Source: Fragilaria crotonensis (Eukaryota; Bacillariophyta; Fragilariophyceae; Fragilariales; Fragilariaceae). From it: a stretch of 46,097 nt of DNA. The stretch lies in the NCBI GenBank assembly GCA_022925895.1, contig JAKSYS010000510.1:1-46097 (forward strand), given 5' to 3'. Of the stretch, positions 33,862 through 45,537 are shown one piece after another (the stretch's first letter is position 1; each line of letters opens with the position of its first letter). The position numbers were made by a program, and so were the translations under genes. The notes beneath the pieces were generated by a model. The model was not told where the DNA came from. It saw only the letters and a program-made list of their open reading frames with translations, and did no database searches.

Positions 33862-36800
33862 ATGAGTGGGAACGGTAGTTACCAAAAGAACGGAGGATAC
33901 GGCATTGTTCCGAATGGCGAAGGTACGATATCTTTTCAAATCAGTCATCGGATATACCACAATATGCGTTTGGTTCGAGTGATGGCTTGTCAATTGGCTC
34001 GTTTATCAAATCGAATAGAAATGATGTTATCTAACAATTCAATGTTTTCCCACCTCTGCTTATTTCAGATGACGATATCCCCAACTCCAAGCCTCCTAGC
34101 AAGTGGTTCATTGTCGCCGTCGTTACGGCTGTGATTGCGGCTGCCGGCTACGGTGGATACGCCTTGATCGGAAAGGATACCAGCGGCGAAAACATGGCGG
34201 TGGAATCCGGTACTGTTGCCGTCACCGCAGATGGAAAGATCAAGCTCTTTGACAAGTTCAATCGATACGTTTTGGAGGACTTTGATGCCAAACCAACCTT
34301 TTCAGATTTCCTTCCCGGTGTCGCTGGATACTTTGGAAAACCAGTCTGGTCCTTCTACGTCAATCGCGGTCAGGGCATGGCGTCCTTCGGAACAGAAAGC
34401 AAGGAGTTTCCAATTTTGGAATTCAATGCCGCCAACAAGGCATATCAAGTCACACCGTACGTTGGATTCCGTTCGTTTGTGCGAGGAACTCGTAGCATGA
34501 GTTCCTTCGAAACGGAACCCTTCAGTCCAGCAAACACTCGCAATCTTGCCCTCGATGACAAGGATGCCTCCAAACCGAAGCGCATCATGTATGTTGGTGC
34601 CAACGAATTTGAAGTGCAAGAATTCGATCAAGTGAACAATCTCGCAGTATCGGCCACGTACTTTGTCTTGCCCGAAGAAGACTTTGGTACGCTGGTTCGT
34701 CGTGCAACCTACACGAATACAGGAGACTCGGATCTCACGTTGAGTGTCTTGGATGGTCTCGCCAAAATGGAGCCATCGGGTGGTATGTTGGACTGGTCGC
34801 TCAAGCAGATGGGCCGAACTTTGGAGGGATGGATGGGTGTCTACCACGTGGACGATACTCTCACCATGCCGTTTTACAAGATGTCCACCGAGCCTGGTGA
34901 CTCTGCCAGTGTCAAGATCGAAGAGGCCGGTCATTATTGCTTGGCCTTTGTGGAGACAATGAACACTACTGCCGAGCTCTTGCCAATTGTCTACGATACG
35001 ACCAAGGTCTTTGGTCAATCCACGTCTCTTCAGTCTGCTGCTGGACTTGCCGCCTCGTCGGTCGGAGAGATCCTTGCCAATCCTCAATACGGTGATGCCA
35101 CTACCTCATCAGCCTTTGCGGCCATTGACAGGGTGACACTTAAGCCAGGGGAAAACATCACCATCGCTACCTTCTATGGAAAGGCTGGGCATATTACTGA
35201 TGTCCCCAAGATTGTTGACATTATTACCGCTCCTGGTTACGTCCAGGCCAAGTTTGAGCGTGCTCGCCAACTCATTGATGAATTGACTGCCGGTGTCGAA
35301 ACAAATACCGCCAATCCATTGTTCAATGGTGCTGTCCAACAGATGTTCTTGGACAATGCCCTTCGTGGAGGTATGCCAACTGTCATGGGAAAGGTCGAGG
35401 GTGATGCAACCTACGACGAGGACGAGGGTGTCAAGATCTTCCATGCCTTTTCTCGCATTCATGGTGATTTGGAGCGTGACTATAATGCATTTGATATTCA
35501 GCCAGCATACTACTCTCAAGGTCCTGGAAACTACCGTGATGTTGCTCAGAATCGTCGTGATGATGTCACCTTCTTGCCGCGTATGGGTTCGTACGATGTC
35601 AAAATGTTCCTCTCGTACATTCAAGCAGATGGATATGAGCCTTTGACAGTTGAAGCTGTTGCTTACATGTTTGAGGATAGGGGTGTTACCGATGCCTTAG
35701 CTGCAGAGCTGACTGCGGAGTCTGGCAGTGCCAAGAGTGAGTCGCATGTTGTCTTTAGAACTGTATGTGTTTTCTCGCGAATTCCTGTGTGCTCATGCTT
35801 GCCTTCTTTCCATCTTCATAGCCCTTTCCAATGTCCTCATGGGAGGTCCGTTCCGCCCTGGACAGCTCTTCCAGCTTGTTGATGACTTGCACATCAATGT
35901 GACTGTTTCCAACGAAGTTTTCATCAATACCATTCTCGCCAAGTCCATCGATCGTCCCATGGCTGTCTACGGCTCCGGATACTGGGCTGACCATTGGGAC
36001 TACTACCTTGACCTTATTGAAGCGTACACTTCCATCTATCCTGATGGTGTCGAATCACTCATGTACGACACCAAGCTCCGCTACTTCTTCTCCACCGCGA
36101 CAGTGAAGCCTCGCAGTGAGAAGTATGTGTTGACGTACACTTTTGACGGCCTTTCCAAGCACGTTCTTCAGCTTGATTCAACAGTCTTTGACCTTGAGAA
36201 GGTTGCCGAGCAGAAGGCATTCGTTGACCAATCAACTGGTCTGCTTGGGATCGATGCGAACTGGCAACGTGTTGTTGGTGGCCAGGCATTTGAGTCGCCG
36301 ACTATCGCAAAGCTGTTCCTGCTTGGTGCGATCAAGTTCGCCATGCGTGATGCGTACGGTATGGGCGTTGAGTATGAAGGCGGCCGTCCAGGTTGGAACG
36401 ATGCCATGAACGGTCTCCCAGGTATGGTCGGCTCTGGCATGCCCGAAACCTATGAGATGTACCTGATGTTGAAGTACGTTCGTAAGGTTGTCAAGACATA
36501 CAAGCGAGGCGTCATCGTGCCAGATGAACTTCACGTCATGGTTTCCACTATCAACAATGCGCTGGATGAGTTGGAAGCCACCGGATTTACGGACCCCGAA
36601 GAGCTTCCCCTTGATGTCCCCGATGAACTTTTCCACTACTGGGATATCGTTGCTGCTGCCCGCGAGTCGTACCGCAATGATGTGCAGTACTACTTTTCCG
36701 GAAACACCACAGAGATCCCTGCCCACAAGGTCGTTACCATGTTGGACCGTTGGATCGATCAGGTGGAGCTCGGTATGAAGCGCGCCATGAAGATCGCCTC

Positions 36801-37734
36801 CAGAGGCGACGGCGATGACGGAACATCTGGCATTGCTCCTTGCTACTTCTCCTATGATGTTACGGCATGGAAGCTCAATGGTGGCAGCAACGCCGTCGGT
36901 CTTCCTTTGGTTAACGCCTTGTCCATGCGTGTTGGAACGTTTCCTCTCTTCCTTGAGGACCTGTCCGATACCTGAAGACGGTCCAGGATGATCAGCATGC
37001 CGTGAAGGATATGTATGCTCGGGTGTTGCAATCTGGCCTTCGCGACGAGAAGCTGAAGATGTACTTCCTCTCTGCCAGTTTGAAGGGACAGAGCTATGAC
37101 ATGGGAAGAATGATGGCCTTCTCCAGGATGGCTCGAGAATCAGTCTATCTGGACGCACATGTCTTTCAAGTATTACCTCCAACTCCTGAGAGGCAAGCTG
37201 TATGAGGAGTTCTTCGCTGAGATCAAGGGCGGAGGAATGATGACATTTATGGATCCTGACGTTTACGGTCGTTCCTTGATGGAGTGCTCCTCCTTCATGG
37301 CGTCGTCTGCATTCCCTGATCCTTCGATGCATGGACGAGGTTTCCTTGCTCGTCTCAGTGGAAGTACTGCAGAGTTCATGTCGATGTGGAAGCTCATGTT
37401 CTTGGGACCTGAATTGTTCTTTTTGAATGATGTCGGTGAGGTTGAGATGAAGTTTGTCGTTGCCATTCCTTCGTGGTTGTTTGAGGATGACGAAAACCCG
37501 GGAACTCGCGACGAAAATGGTGATTTGACCATCAACTTCAAGCTCTTCGGGACGATTCCAGTGACCTACCACAACTCGGAGGGAGGCGACCTGTTTGGAG
37601 TGAACGCCAAGGGATATTTGATCAAGATGAAGGATGGAAGTGCTTTCCATGTCGACGGTCCATCCGTACCATCGGCAACAGCGCTTGCCATTCGCCGCGT
37701 CAAGGGCGTCCAGTCTATTGATGCGTACTTTTAA
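33862..37734 (+). CDS. Membrane-anchored GH94/cellobiose-phosphorylase-like protein, tandem copy 1
   Basis: Exons are 33862-33922, 34069-35736 and 35822-37734, with introns of 146 and 85 bp. A polar head of about 30 residues precedes one hydrophobic segment (WFIVAVVTAVIAAAGYGGYA) and no cleavable signal, so it is a type II membrane protein with a large lumenal or extracellular part. FLPGVAGYFGKPVWSFYVNR, GPGNYRDVAQNRRDD, GYWADHWDYYLDLIEAY and GGRPGWNDAMNGLPG resemble cellobiose-phosphorylase-like bacterial proteins. The WND Asp would be the GH94 general acid. Compared with copy 2, a G is missing at 36957-36958 and a C is extra near 37176. Total exon length is 3642 nt, or 1213 residues once both are counted. 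The substrate is unknown. Confidence 0.65.
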
Positions 37735-39500
37735 ATAATATGACATGAATGAGATAAGGCATTGCAAGGGTGTGAAGCATGATTACATTTTCATTTTTAA
37801 CATAATGTTTCATCTTACGTCTTACTATTTTGTAGCCTTCTATCTCGCGACACTCATGGCGTTGTAGTCCAGGTTTGTATTTTGCTCCAACTCCCCGAAA
37901 TGTTTGTGCAGTCCTTTCCGCCCGGTGGTATTTTTAAGTTTGTAACTACGATGGAGCGATAAATTCTAGGGCACAATTTCACTCTTGTTATATTGTGAGT
38001 GGCCTATTTCACCAGCAATTGTGAGTAGCACCATCACAAGGCTCTTGTGGCTGGTCATCTGGACTTTTTTGAACACACAGAATCCACAAATGATTCATGT
38101 CTCGATTCCTTCGGTCTCCTGTTTGTCAAGAAAGCTTCGTATGGAAGTAACTTGTAGCATTGATATGCTGTTCAACCATCAATCTCTCCCAAGCTTGCAG
38201 TGTGTCTCACCTGGATTTAACAAATGTCGAGTCAACTCATGTGCTGGCGGGTTTGACAAAGCCAGTGCCAAGACGAGGCTGGTCATCCGTACTTTCCACA
38301 ACTCAGGTTTCCCATGGGATATCCTGGTGTCGCAGTCTGCTTGGTGATGTTCTTCCACCAATGACTTGTTTTAAATAATGCCACAAATTGACCAACAATT
38401 TCATCATGCTGCTGGCCACAATGTACCTAGGTCTCATCATTGTCAGCTATTTTCCAACAGCACCCAAGGCTTGACAACACTCCTTCTCCAGAAGTACTCA
38501 TTTCTTCAATTCGTGTCGTGGTAAGCATCTCAGCCTTCATGAAAAACTTGTGTGATTTCACTCCTTCTTTGTGGTGTCAATCCTCGAGAAGCGGATCAGC
38601 CAGCCATCTTCTTTGTAATCAATTCAAGATTGTTCCAGCCTTTTTTGGTTCAGTGTCATCCTGAATTTGTTGTTGCTCCTTGGGCCTTACCTCCAGCAAC
38701 AAGGTCCAGATCTCCATTGCTTCATCAGTACTTATGGTGTGGACGGTGCCCAATACCAGAAGCCCACTAGCCAGTAGTCGGACGACTCACCCATCTAGTA
38801 ATCTCTTGTTAGATTCACCCCATTTCATGTGATAGTTCAGATTACTTTTCCCAATCCTTGTTGCTTGACAGGTCTTCACCTTAACCCTTCCTTCCTCATT
38901 GATCACCTATGCACAACTGTGGATTCCATTTGTTATATTTGATTGATGTAATCTGGACTCCGTCCTAGTATGCCTATTCTTGATATGAATCCTCAATAAA
39001 GCTAGGCATACTGAAGTCTACTCTCTTGGGTGTGCACGTCCGTAGTCCGCATCGGTACCGTACAGTCATCTCAGTACCGCTTGTGGTGCTACTGACATTG
39101 AGGCATACTAATCTCTTCATTACATGTTTGCAACCGATCTATTTCTAGGTCAATTCGTTCCATGTTGCTGGCCACGAGGGCGGACGAATTGGTTACGGGC
39201 AGATAGGGTCAAAAAGCGATAGCGGTACAAGGTACAAGTAGCGATGCATCACGGACGGGGACTAACTTTACTGACATTGAGGTTCAGTAATACTGTATTC
39301 CTGTAATACTGTAATGCGCTGAGTTCGAGAAAACAAAACGGTACTCAAAATATTGCGAAATCTGTTGATTCAAAATGATATAATAAGAGTGAAAAATATG
39401 TTTTAGATCAAACTCAACTACTACAGTACACAGTAGCTGTTCGAATGGCCTATTCAGAAATTGATATTTTAGCCTACGGAAATATCAACGGTTGGAGACG
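37735..39500. other. AT-rich insertion-like tract between the tandem copies
   Basis: No intact gene. A minus-strand stretch (about 38770-38470) reads as broken protein-like sequence that I cannot classify. An exact 9-bp inverted repeat, AGTATGCCT / AGGCATACT, brackets an AATAAA signal at 38967-39012. ACTGACATTGAGG occurs twice, near 39087 and 39270. GTAC words are frequent after 39050. Confidence 0.4.
38967..39012. repeat. Inverted repeat around an AATAAA signal
   Basis: AGTATGCCT (38967-38975) and AGGCATACT (39004-39012) pair perfectly across a 28-base loop that contains CAATAAAG. It could be the 3' end or terminal repeat of an inserted element. Confidence 0.6.
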
Positions 39501-39539
39501 ATAGAGAATCCACCAGACTTCAATCGATCGTCGAATGAT

Positions 39540-39942
39540 GATAGGGTGCCTACTCGAACCCTGAAGACTCTGGCTCCGCCAAGGAGGATTACCTGATGAC
39601 GCGGTCGTAACGATGATGTCCTCTTTCTTAGAATAGAAAGATATTCGGAGCAGCTCATCGTTAGCAGCCCGTGTTACGGTTGCTATCGTGAATCCTTATG
39701 ATTTCGTCGCTATCTCTGCTCGCTTCAACAGTTTTCATGCTGTGCTCATTTACTTCCACAACGCTGGACGCCAGTCAACTGCGGACATTGTTAACAATTC
39801 ATTCACGAGGCATTGCTTGCTTGTCACCGACCGTGGGTCAGATTCCCAGTCTCCTTACCAGACTTCCTACGTGGAGGTCTCCATCATCGCTGTTAGATTC
39901 ACAGTGGGATCCCCTGTGCAGTGCATACAAAGCATCGTCTGA
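39540..39942 (+). pseudogene. Decayed ribosomal protein uS2 (RPSA) pseudogene
   Basis: From 39661 to 39942 the + strand reads LAARVTVAIVNPYDFVAISA, then HAVLIYFHNAGRQSTADI, then LLVTDRGSDSQSPYQTSYVE and GSPVQ. These align in order with the uS2 gene at 44711-45537 ([51 protein letters not shown]). Just upstream, in other frames, come RNDDVLFLRIE (matching [11 protein letters not shown]) and a GTR-like start with stops. Divergence is high and lesions are many, so it is an old copy. Its orientation is opposite to the intact gene. Confidence 0.75.
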
Positions 39943-40437
39943 TGCAGGATCTAGGCCAAGATGAAAAGTGGATGCGAATTCAGTCTGACGTGATGGTTGG
40001 GAGTTACATTTGCTTGCTTTTCTCTCAAGTCTGAAAGAGGCAATGTGCGAGGTGACTGGCTCGATTCAGGCATTCACATGAGAGCGGTCGCTGTTCGTTT
40101 AGCTGGTGAAATACCAGTCAAGATTCAAAAGCACTGAACTTTATGTAGAAGAGTTTGATTCATGTCCCAATTATATTTGTGAACGAACCTTGATAACATG
40201 ACTCACGACTCACATCTAAAATGTCCACCTTATGGATGCAAACGAGATTCGCCATTTTTTCAGTGCACAAGAGCCTGGCGTCCTTTTGCCTTGTCAAAGA
40301 ATCGACGAGTACAATAATCGACACGTCGGAGAAAATGTTGGACTGCCATTCCGAGTGTTCGGGTTGTTGTGAGTTTTCGGATGTTGTGAAACCCACATGA
40401 ATTCAGAAAAACTGTTGCATCATAATTTGCAACCATC
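39943..40437. promoter_or_regulatory. Upstream region of tandem copy 2
   Basis: No gene is recognised. It should hold the copy 2 promoter. No obvious match to the copy 1 upstream region was seen by eye. Confidence 0.3.
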
Positions 40438-43400
40438 ATGAACGTAAAGGACAGCAGTTACCAAAAGAATGGGGGGTACAACTCTGTTCCAAATGGCGAA
40501 GGTATGATATCTGCAATCGGCGGTTGCGTTTGTATCAATACCTGTTACTGGTTATATCGTGTGATGCTGTCATGATTGCCACACCCATACCTCACCTTAA
40601 GACATTTCTGGCATTGCAGGTGTTGAAATCTCAAACTCCAAGCCTCCTAGCAAATGGTTCATTGCGACTGTCATCACAGCGCTGATCTTTGCTGCCGGGT
40701 ACGTTGGATTAACATTTATGCGAAAGGCCAAAAGCGGTAAAGGCATGGCCGTAAAATCCGGTGATGTCGACGTTTCGGATGACGGAGCGATAAAGCTCTT
40801 TGACAAGTTCAATCGATACGTTCTGGAGGATTTGATGCCAAACCAGCCTTTTCAAATTTCCTTCCTGGTGTCGCTGGATACTTTGAAAACCAGTCTGGTC
40901 CTTCTACGTCAATCGCGGTCAGGGCATGGCGTCCTTCGGAACAGAAAGCAAGGAGTATCCCATTTTGGAATTTAATGCTGCCAACAAAGCATATCAAGTC
41001 ACACCGTACGTTGGATTTCGTTCGTTTGTGCGAGGAACTCGCAGCATGAGTTCCTTCGAGACGGAACCCTTCAGTCCTGCGAACACTCGCAACCTTGCCC
41101 TCGATGACAAGGATGCCTCCAAACCGAAGCGCATCATGTATGCTGGTGCGAACGAATTTGAAGTGGAAGAATTCGACCAGGTGAACAATCTCGCAGTATC
41201 GGCGACATACTTTGTCTTGCCCGAAGAAGATTTTGGTACGCTGGTTCGTCGAGCTACCTACACGAATACAGGAGACTCGGATCTCACGTTGAGTGTCTTG
41301 GATGGTCTCGCCAAAATGGAGCCATCGGGTGGTGCATTGGACTGGTCACTCAAGCAGATGGGCCGAACTTTGGAGGGATGGATGGGTGTCTACCACGCGG
41401 ACGATACTCTCACCATGCCATATTTCAAGATGTCCACCGAGCCTGGTGACTCGGACAGCGTCACGATCGAAGAGGCCGGCCACTATTGCTTGGCCTTTGT
41501 GGAGACAACAGACGATACTGCCGAGCTCCTGCCTATTGTGTTCGATACGACAAAGGTCTTTGGTCAATCCACGTCTCTTCAATCTCCTGCTGGACTTGCC
41601 GCCGCTTCGGTCGGGGAAATTCTTGCCAATCCTCAACATGGCGATGCCACTACCTCATCAGCCTTTGCGGCCATTGACAGGGTGACTCTTAAGCCAGGAG
41701 AAAACATCACTATCGCTACCTTCTATGGAAAGGCTGGGCATATTACGGACGTGCCCAAGATTGGTTACATCATTACCGCCCCTGGTTATGTCCAGGCCAA
41801 GTTTGAGCGCGCTCGCCAACTCATTGATGAATTGACTGCCGGTGTCGAAACAAATACCGCCAATCCAATGTTCAATGGTGCTGTCCAACAGATATTCTTG
41901 GACAATGCCCTTCGAGGAGGTATGCCAACCGTAGTGGGAAAGGTCGAAGGTGATGCAACCTACGACGAGGACGAGGGTGTCAAGATCTTCCATGCCTTTT
42001 CTCGCATTCATGGTGATTTGGAGCGTGACTACAACGCATTTTCTATCAAACCATCATTCTTCTCTCAAGGTCCTGGAAACTACCGTGATGTTGCGCAGAA
42101 TCGTCGTGATGATGTCACCTTCTTGCCGCGTATGGGTTCGTACGATGTCAAAATGTTCCTCTCGTACATACAAGCAGATGGGTATGAGCTTTGATGGTTG
42201 AAGCTGTTGCTTACATGTTTGAGGATAGGGATGTTACCGAAGCATTAGCTGCGAAGCTGACAGCAGATCGTGGCAGTGCCAAAGGTGAGACAAATATACG
42301 TGATGTTTTGTTGTTGAGCAACCTGGTCCTTTCTCCTTTGTTCTATATTTGCTCACACTTGCCCTCGCTCGCCGTAATAGCCCTTTCCAACGTCCTCATA
42401 GGAGGTCCGTTCCGCCCTGGACAGCTCTTCCAGCTCGTTGATGACTTGAACATCAATGTGACCGTTTCCAACGAAGTTTTCATCAATACCATTCTCGCCA
42501 AGTCCATCGATCGTCCCATGGCTGTTTACAGCTCTGGATACTGGGCTGACCATTGGGACTACTACCTTGATCTAATTGAAGCGTACACTGCCATCTATCC
42601 TGATGGTGTCGAATCACTCATGTACGACACCAAGCTTCGGTACTTCTTCTCCACCGCGACGGTCAAGCCTCGAAGTGAGAAGTATGTGTTGAATGATGCT
42701 TTCGATGGCCTTTCAAGCACGTTCTGCAGCTCGATTCGACAACGTTTGATCTGGAGAAGGTTGCCGAACAGAAGGCATTTGTTGACCAATCAACTGGCCT
42801 GCTTGGGATCGATGCGAATTGGCAACGTGTTGTTGGTGGCCAGGCATTTGAGTCGCCGCCTATCGTGAAGCTGTTCCTGCTTGGTGCAATCAAGTTCGCC
42901 ATGCGTGATGCGTACGGTATGGGCGTTGAGTATGAAGGCGGCCGTCCTGGTTGGAACGATGCCATGAACGGTCTCCCAGGTATGGTCGGCTCTGGCATGC
43001 CCGAAACCTATGAGATGTACCTGATGTTGAAGTATGTTCGCAAGGTTGTCAAGACTTACAAGCGGGGTCTGATCGTACCGGACGAGCTACACGTCATGGT
43101 TTCCACTATCAACACGGCACTTGACGAGTTTAGTCGCACTGGGTTTACGGACCCCGAAGAGCTCCCCCTTGACGTCCCAGATGAACTTTTCCACTACTGG
43201 GATATCGTCTCTGCTGCCCGTGAATCGTACCGCAATGATGTGCAGTACTACTTTTCCGGAAACACCACGGAGATTCCTGGCCACCAGGTCGTTGCCATGC
43301 TAGACCGTTGGATCGATCAGGTGGAGCTCGGTATGAAGCGCGCCATGCAGATCGCTTCCAGAGGCGACGGCGACGACGGAACATCTGGCATTGCTCCTTG

Positions 43401-44292
43401 CTACTTCTCTTTTGATATTACGGCATGGAAGCTTAATAAGGGACACAACGCCGTGGGTCTTCCCTTGGTAAATGCCTTGTCCATGCGTGTTGGAACGTTT
43501 CCCCTCTTCCTTGAGGGACCTGTCCGATACCTGAAGACAATTCAGGATGATCAGCACGCCGTGAAGGATATGTATGCTCGGGTGTTGAAATCTGGCCTTC
43601 GCGACGAGAAGCTGAAGATGTATTTCCTCTCTGCCAGTTTGAAGGGACAGAGCTATGACATGGGAAGAATGATGGCCTCTCTCCAGGATGGCTCGAGAAT
43701 CAGTCTATCTGGACGCACATGTCTTTCAAGTATTACTCCAACTCCTGAGAGGCAAGCTGTATGAGGAGTTCTTCGCTGAGATCAAGGGCGGAGGAATGAT
43801 GACTTTTATGGATCCTGATGTGTACGGTCGTTCGTTGATGGAGTGTTCCTCCTTCATGGCGTCGTCTGCATTCCTGATCCTTCGATGCATGGACGAGGTT
43901 TCCTTGCTCGTCTCAGTGGAAGTACCGCAGAGTTCATGTCGATGTGGAAGCTCATGTTCTTGGGACCTGAATTGTTCTTTTTGAATGATGTCGGTGAGGT
44001 TGAGATGAAGTTTGTTGTTGCCATTCCTTCGTGGTTGTTTGAGGATGACGAAAACCCGGGAACTCGCGACGACAACGGCGACTTGACCATCAACTTCAAG
44101 CTGTTCGGGACGATTCCAGTGACCTACCACAACTCGGAGGGAGGCGACCTGTTTGGAGTGAACGCCAAGGGATATTTGATCAAGATGAAGGATGGAAGTG
44201 CTGCCCAAGTCGACGGCCCATCTGTGCCATCGGCAACAGCGCTTGCCATTCGCCGCGTCAAGGGCATCCATTCTATTGATGCGTACTTTTAA
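40438..44292 (+). CDS. Membrane-anchored GH94/cellobiose-phosphorylase-like protein, tandem copy 2
   Basis: Exons are 40438-40501, 40620-42284 and 42381-44292, with introns of 118 and 96 bp; the second is a multiple of three without stops. The head (MNVKDSSYQKNGGY), anchor (WFIATVITALIFAAGYVGL) and catalytic-like GGRPGWNDAMNG match copy 1, and much of the body is nearly identical. Against copy 1, single bases are missing at about 40831 (T), 40885 (G), 42189 (C), 42714 (C) and 43873 (C), and one is extra near 43678. Exons total 3641 nt, and these six lesions net to 3645, exactly 1214 residues, one codon longer than copy 1 as its head predicts. This is either consensus error or a young pseudogene. 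Confidence 0.6.
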
Positions 44293-44710
44293 GCAATTGA
44301 ACTGGATGAGATAGATCATTAACAAATGTGAAGTATGAATACAGTTTTTGTGATTATATGAGACATTATACAATCGCTCTGTTGTACTCCCGTAGGCGCT
44401 GCGATTTGGGTGTACTTGCAAAGATACTTGGTTCAGTGAAAACTTAATGTGGGTACCAAGCAAATTATCCGCGATGAATCTGGTTACTTCATGTAGTCTA
44501 TGAGTGGCGTCCCCAATCGGCGATGTCAGTGCTTAATCTAATGAAACGTATCAGGTCGATGTCATGACTTCAGACTATCGAAATATGTGCCATCATCGGA
44601 GTCCAAATGTCATCGCCAAGAAAAAGACTAGATTATTCTGTACTACGTACATTGAGTCACCAAATTAGCTATTCGTCACTTAAGAGTTAACCCAAAATCA
44701 GCAGTACTAA
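44293..44710. other. Tail-to-tail spacer
   Basis: It lies between the ends of copy 2 (+) and uS2 (-), so it should carry both 3' ends. Nothing else was seen. Confidence 0.4.
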
Positions 44711-45537
44711 TTACCAGTTGTCGGCTCCAGCAGCAGCGTCACCGCCTTCCCAAGACGCACCATAGGCATCAGGGTGGCAGCGGCAGTGAATCCACCAGGA
44801 ACCATTTCAGGAATATCGGTATCAGGTGGCAACTCATCAAAGACGGGAGCAACCGCAGCGACAGGCTCATCGAGCTTGGCAGCTTGTTCTTCTTCATTCT
44901 TCTTGAGCTCCTCAACATCACGATGGAAGAAGAGATCCACCGGCACGTCCCAGTCCGTGGCACGGCTGACGGATCCACGGAGGCGAAGGACTTCACGGGC
45001 CAAGAGCCAGTAGATGAGACCGATACTGTACTTACCCTTGTTGTTGGCAGGGATGGCAATATCAACGAATTGAAGTGGAGAGTCGGAATCACAGAGAGCA
45101 ATAACAGGGACATTCACGTAAGATGCCTCGCGAACAGCCTGGGAATCCGTACGAGGATCGGTGACAATCAAGAGACGTGGTTCTTTGAACTGCTTTGTGA
45201 TTTGATTGGTAAAAGTACCTGGAGTGAAACGGCCGGCAATTGACTGGCATCCAGTGTAATGGAGTACTTGAGGACAGCACGCATACCGTATGGACGAGCA
45301 GAGATAGCAATGACATCCTCGGATTCTCAATAGCGACAATGACACGGGCAGCGAGGATAAGCTTCTCCCAAGTCTTTCCAATGTTAAGAATGTGGACTCC
45401 ATCGTTACGACGACGCCAGATGTATTCCTCCATGGAGGAGTCAGGACGGGTTCCAGTGTGAACACCGCTGACAACAACATTTGGATGTCCTCCTCCTTGG
45501 GTTGGAGGATGGCAGGGAGGGAAGCAAAGGCGGCCAT
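44711..45537 (-). CDS. RPSA: Cytosolic 40S ribosomal protein uS2 (RPSA/S0), with four single-base lesions
   Basis: The start is ATG 45537 ([18 protein letters not shown]) and the stop is TAA 44711-44713. Segments in order are [87 protein letters not shown] and [15 protein letters not shown], with a C-terminus ending in GADNW. This is the small-subunit protein at the head-platform junction, needed for 40S maturation. The frame breaks at four sites, each one G short in a + strand G run: 45483-45484, 45321-45322, 45261-45262 and 44772-44774. The 827 nt plus four gives 831 nt, exactly 276 residues and a stop. The conserved sequence on both sides of each site suggests consensus error rather than true loss. 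Confidence 0.85.

Noticed and set aside
34302-35087. 261-codon minus-strand frame
   Set aside because: Antisense shadow of the phosphorylase-like gene; no family features.
33862-37734. Recent bacterial gene transfer for the phosphorylase-like gene
   Set aside because: Bacterial proteins look similar, but the gene has introns, a eukaryotic-style anchor and the same base use as its neighbours, so any transfer would be old and is not shown by the sequence.
36232-37767. 511-codon minus-strand open frame opposite copy 1, and a related 245-codon frame opposite copy 2
   Set aside because: They lie exactly antisense to conserved coding sequence and show no domain. Codon bias of the true strand explains the lack of stops.
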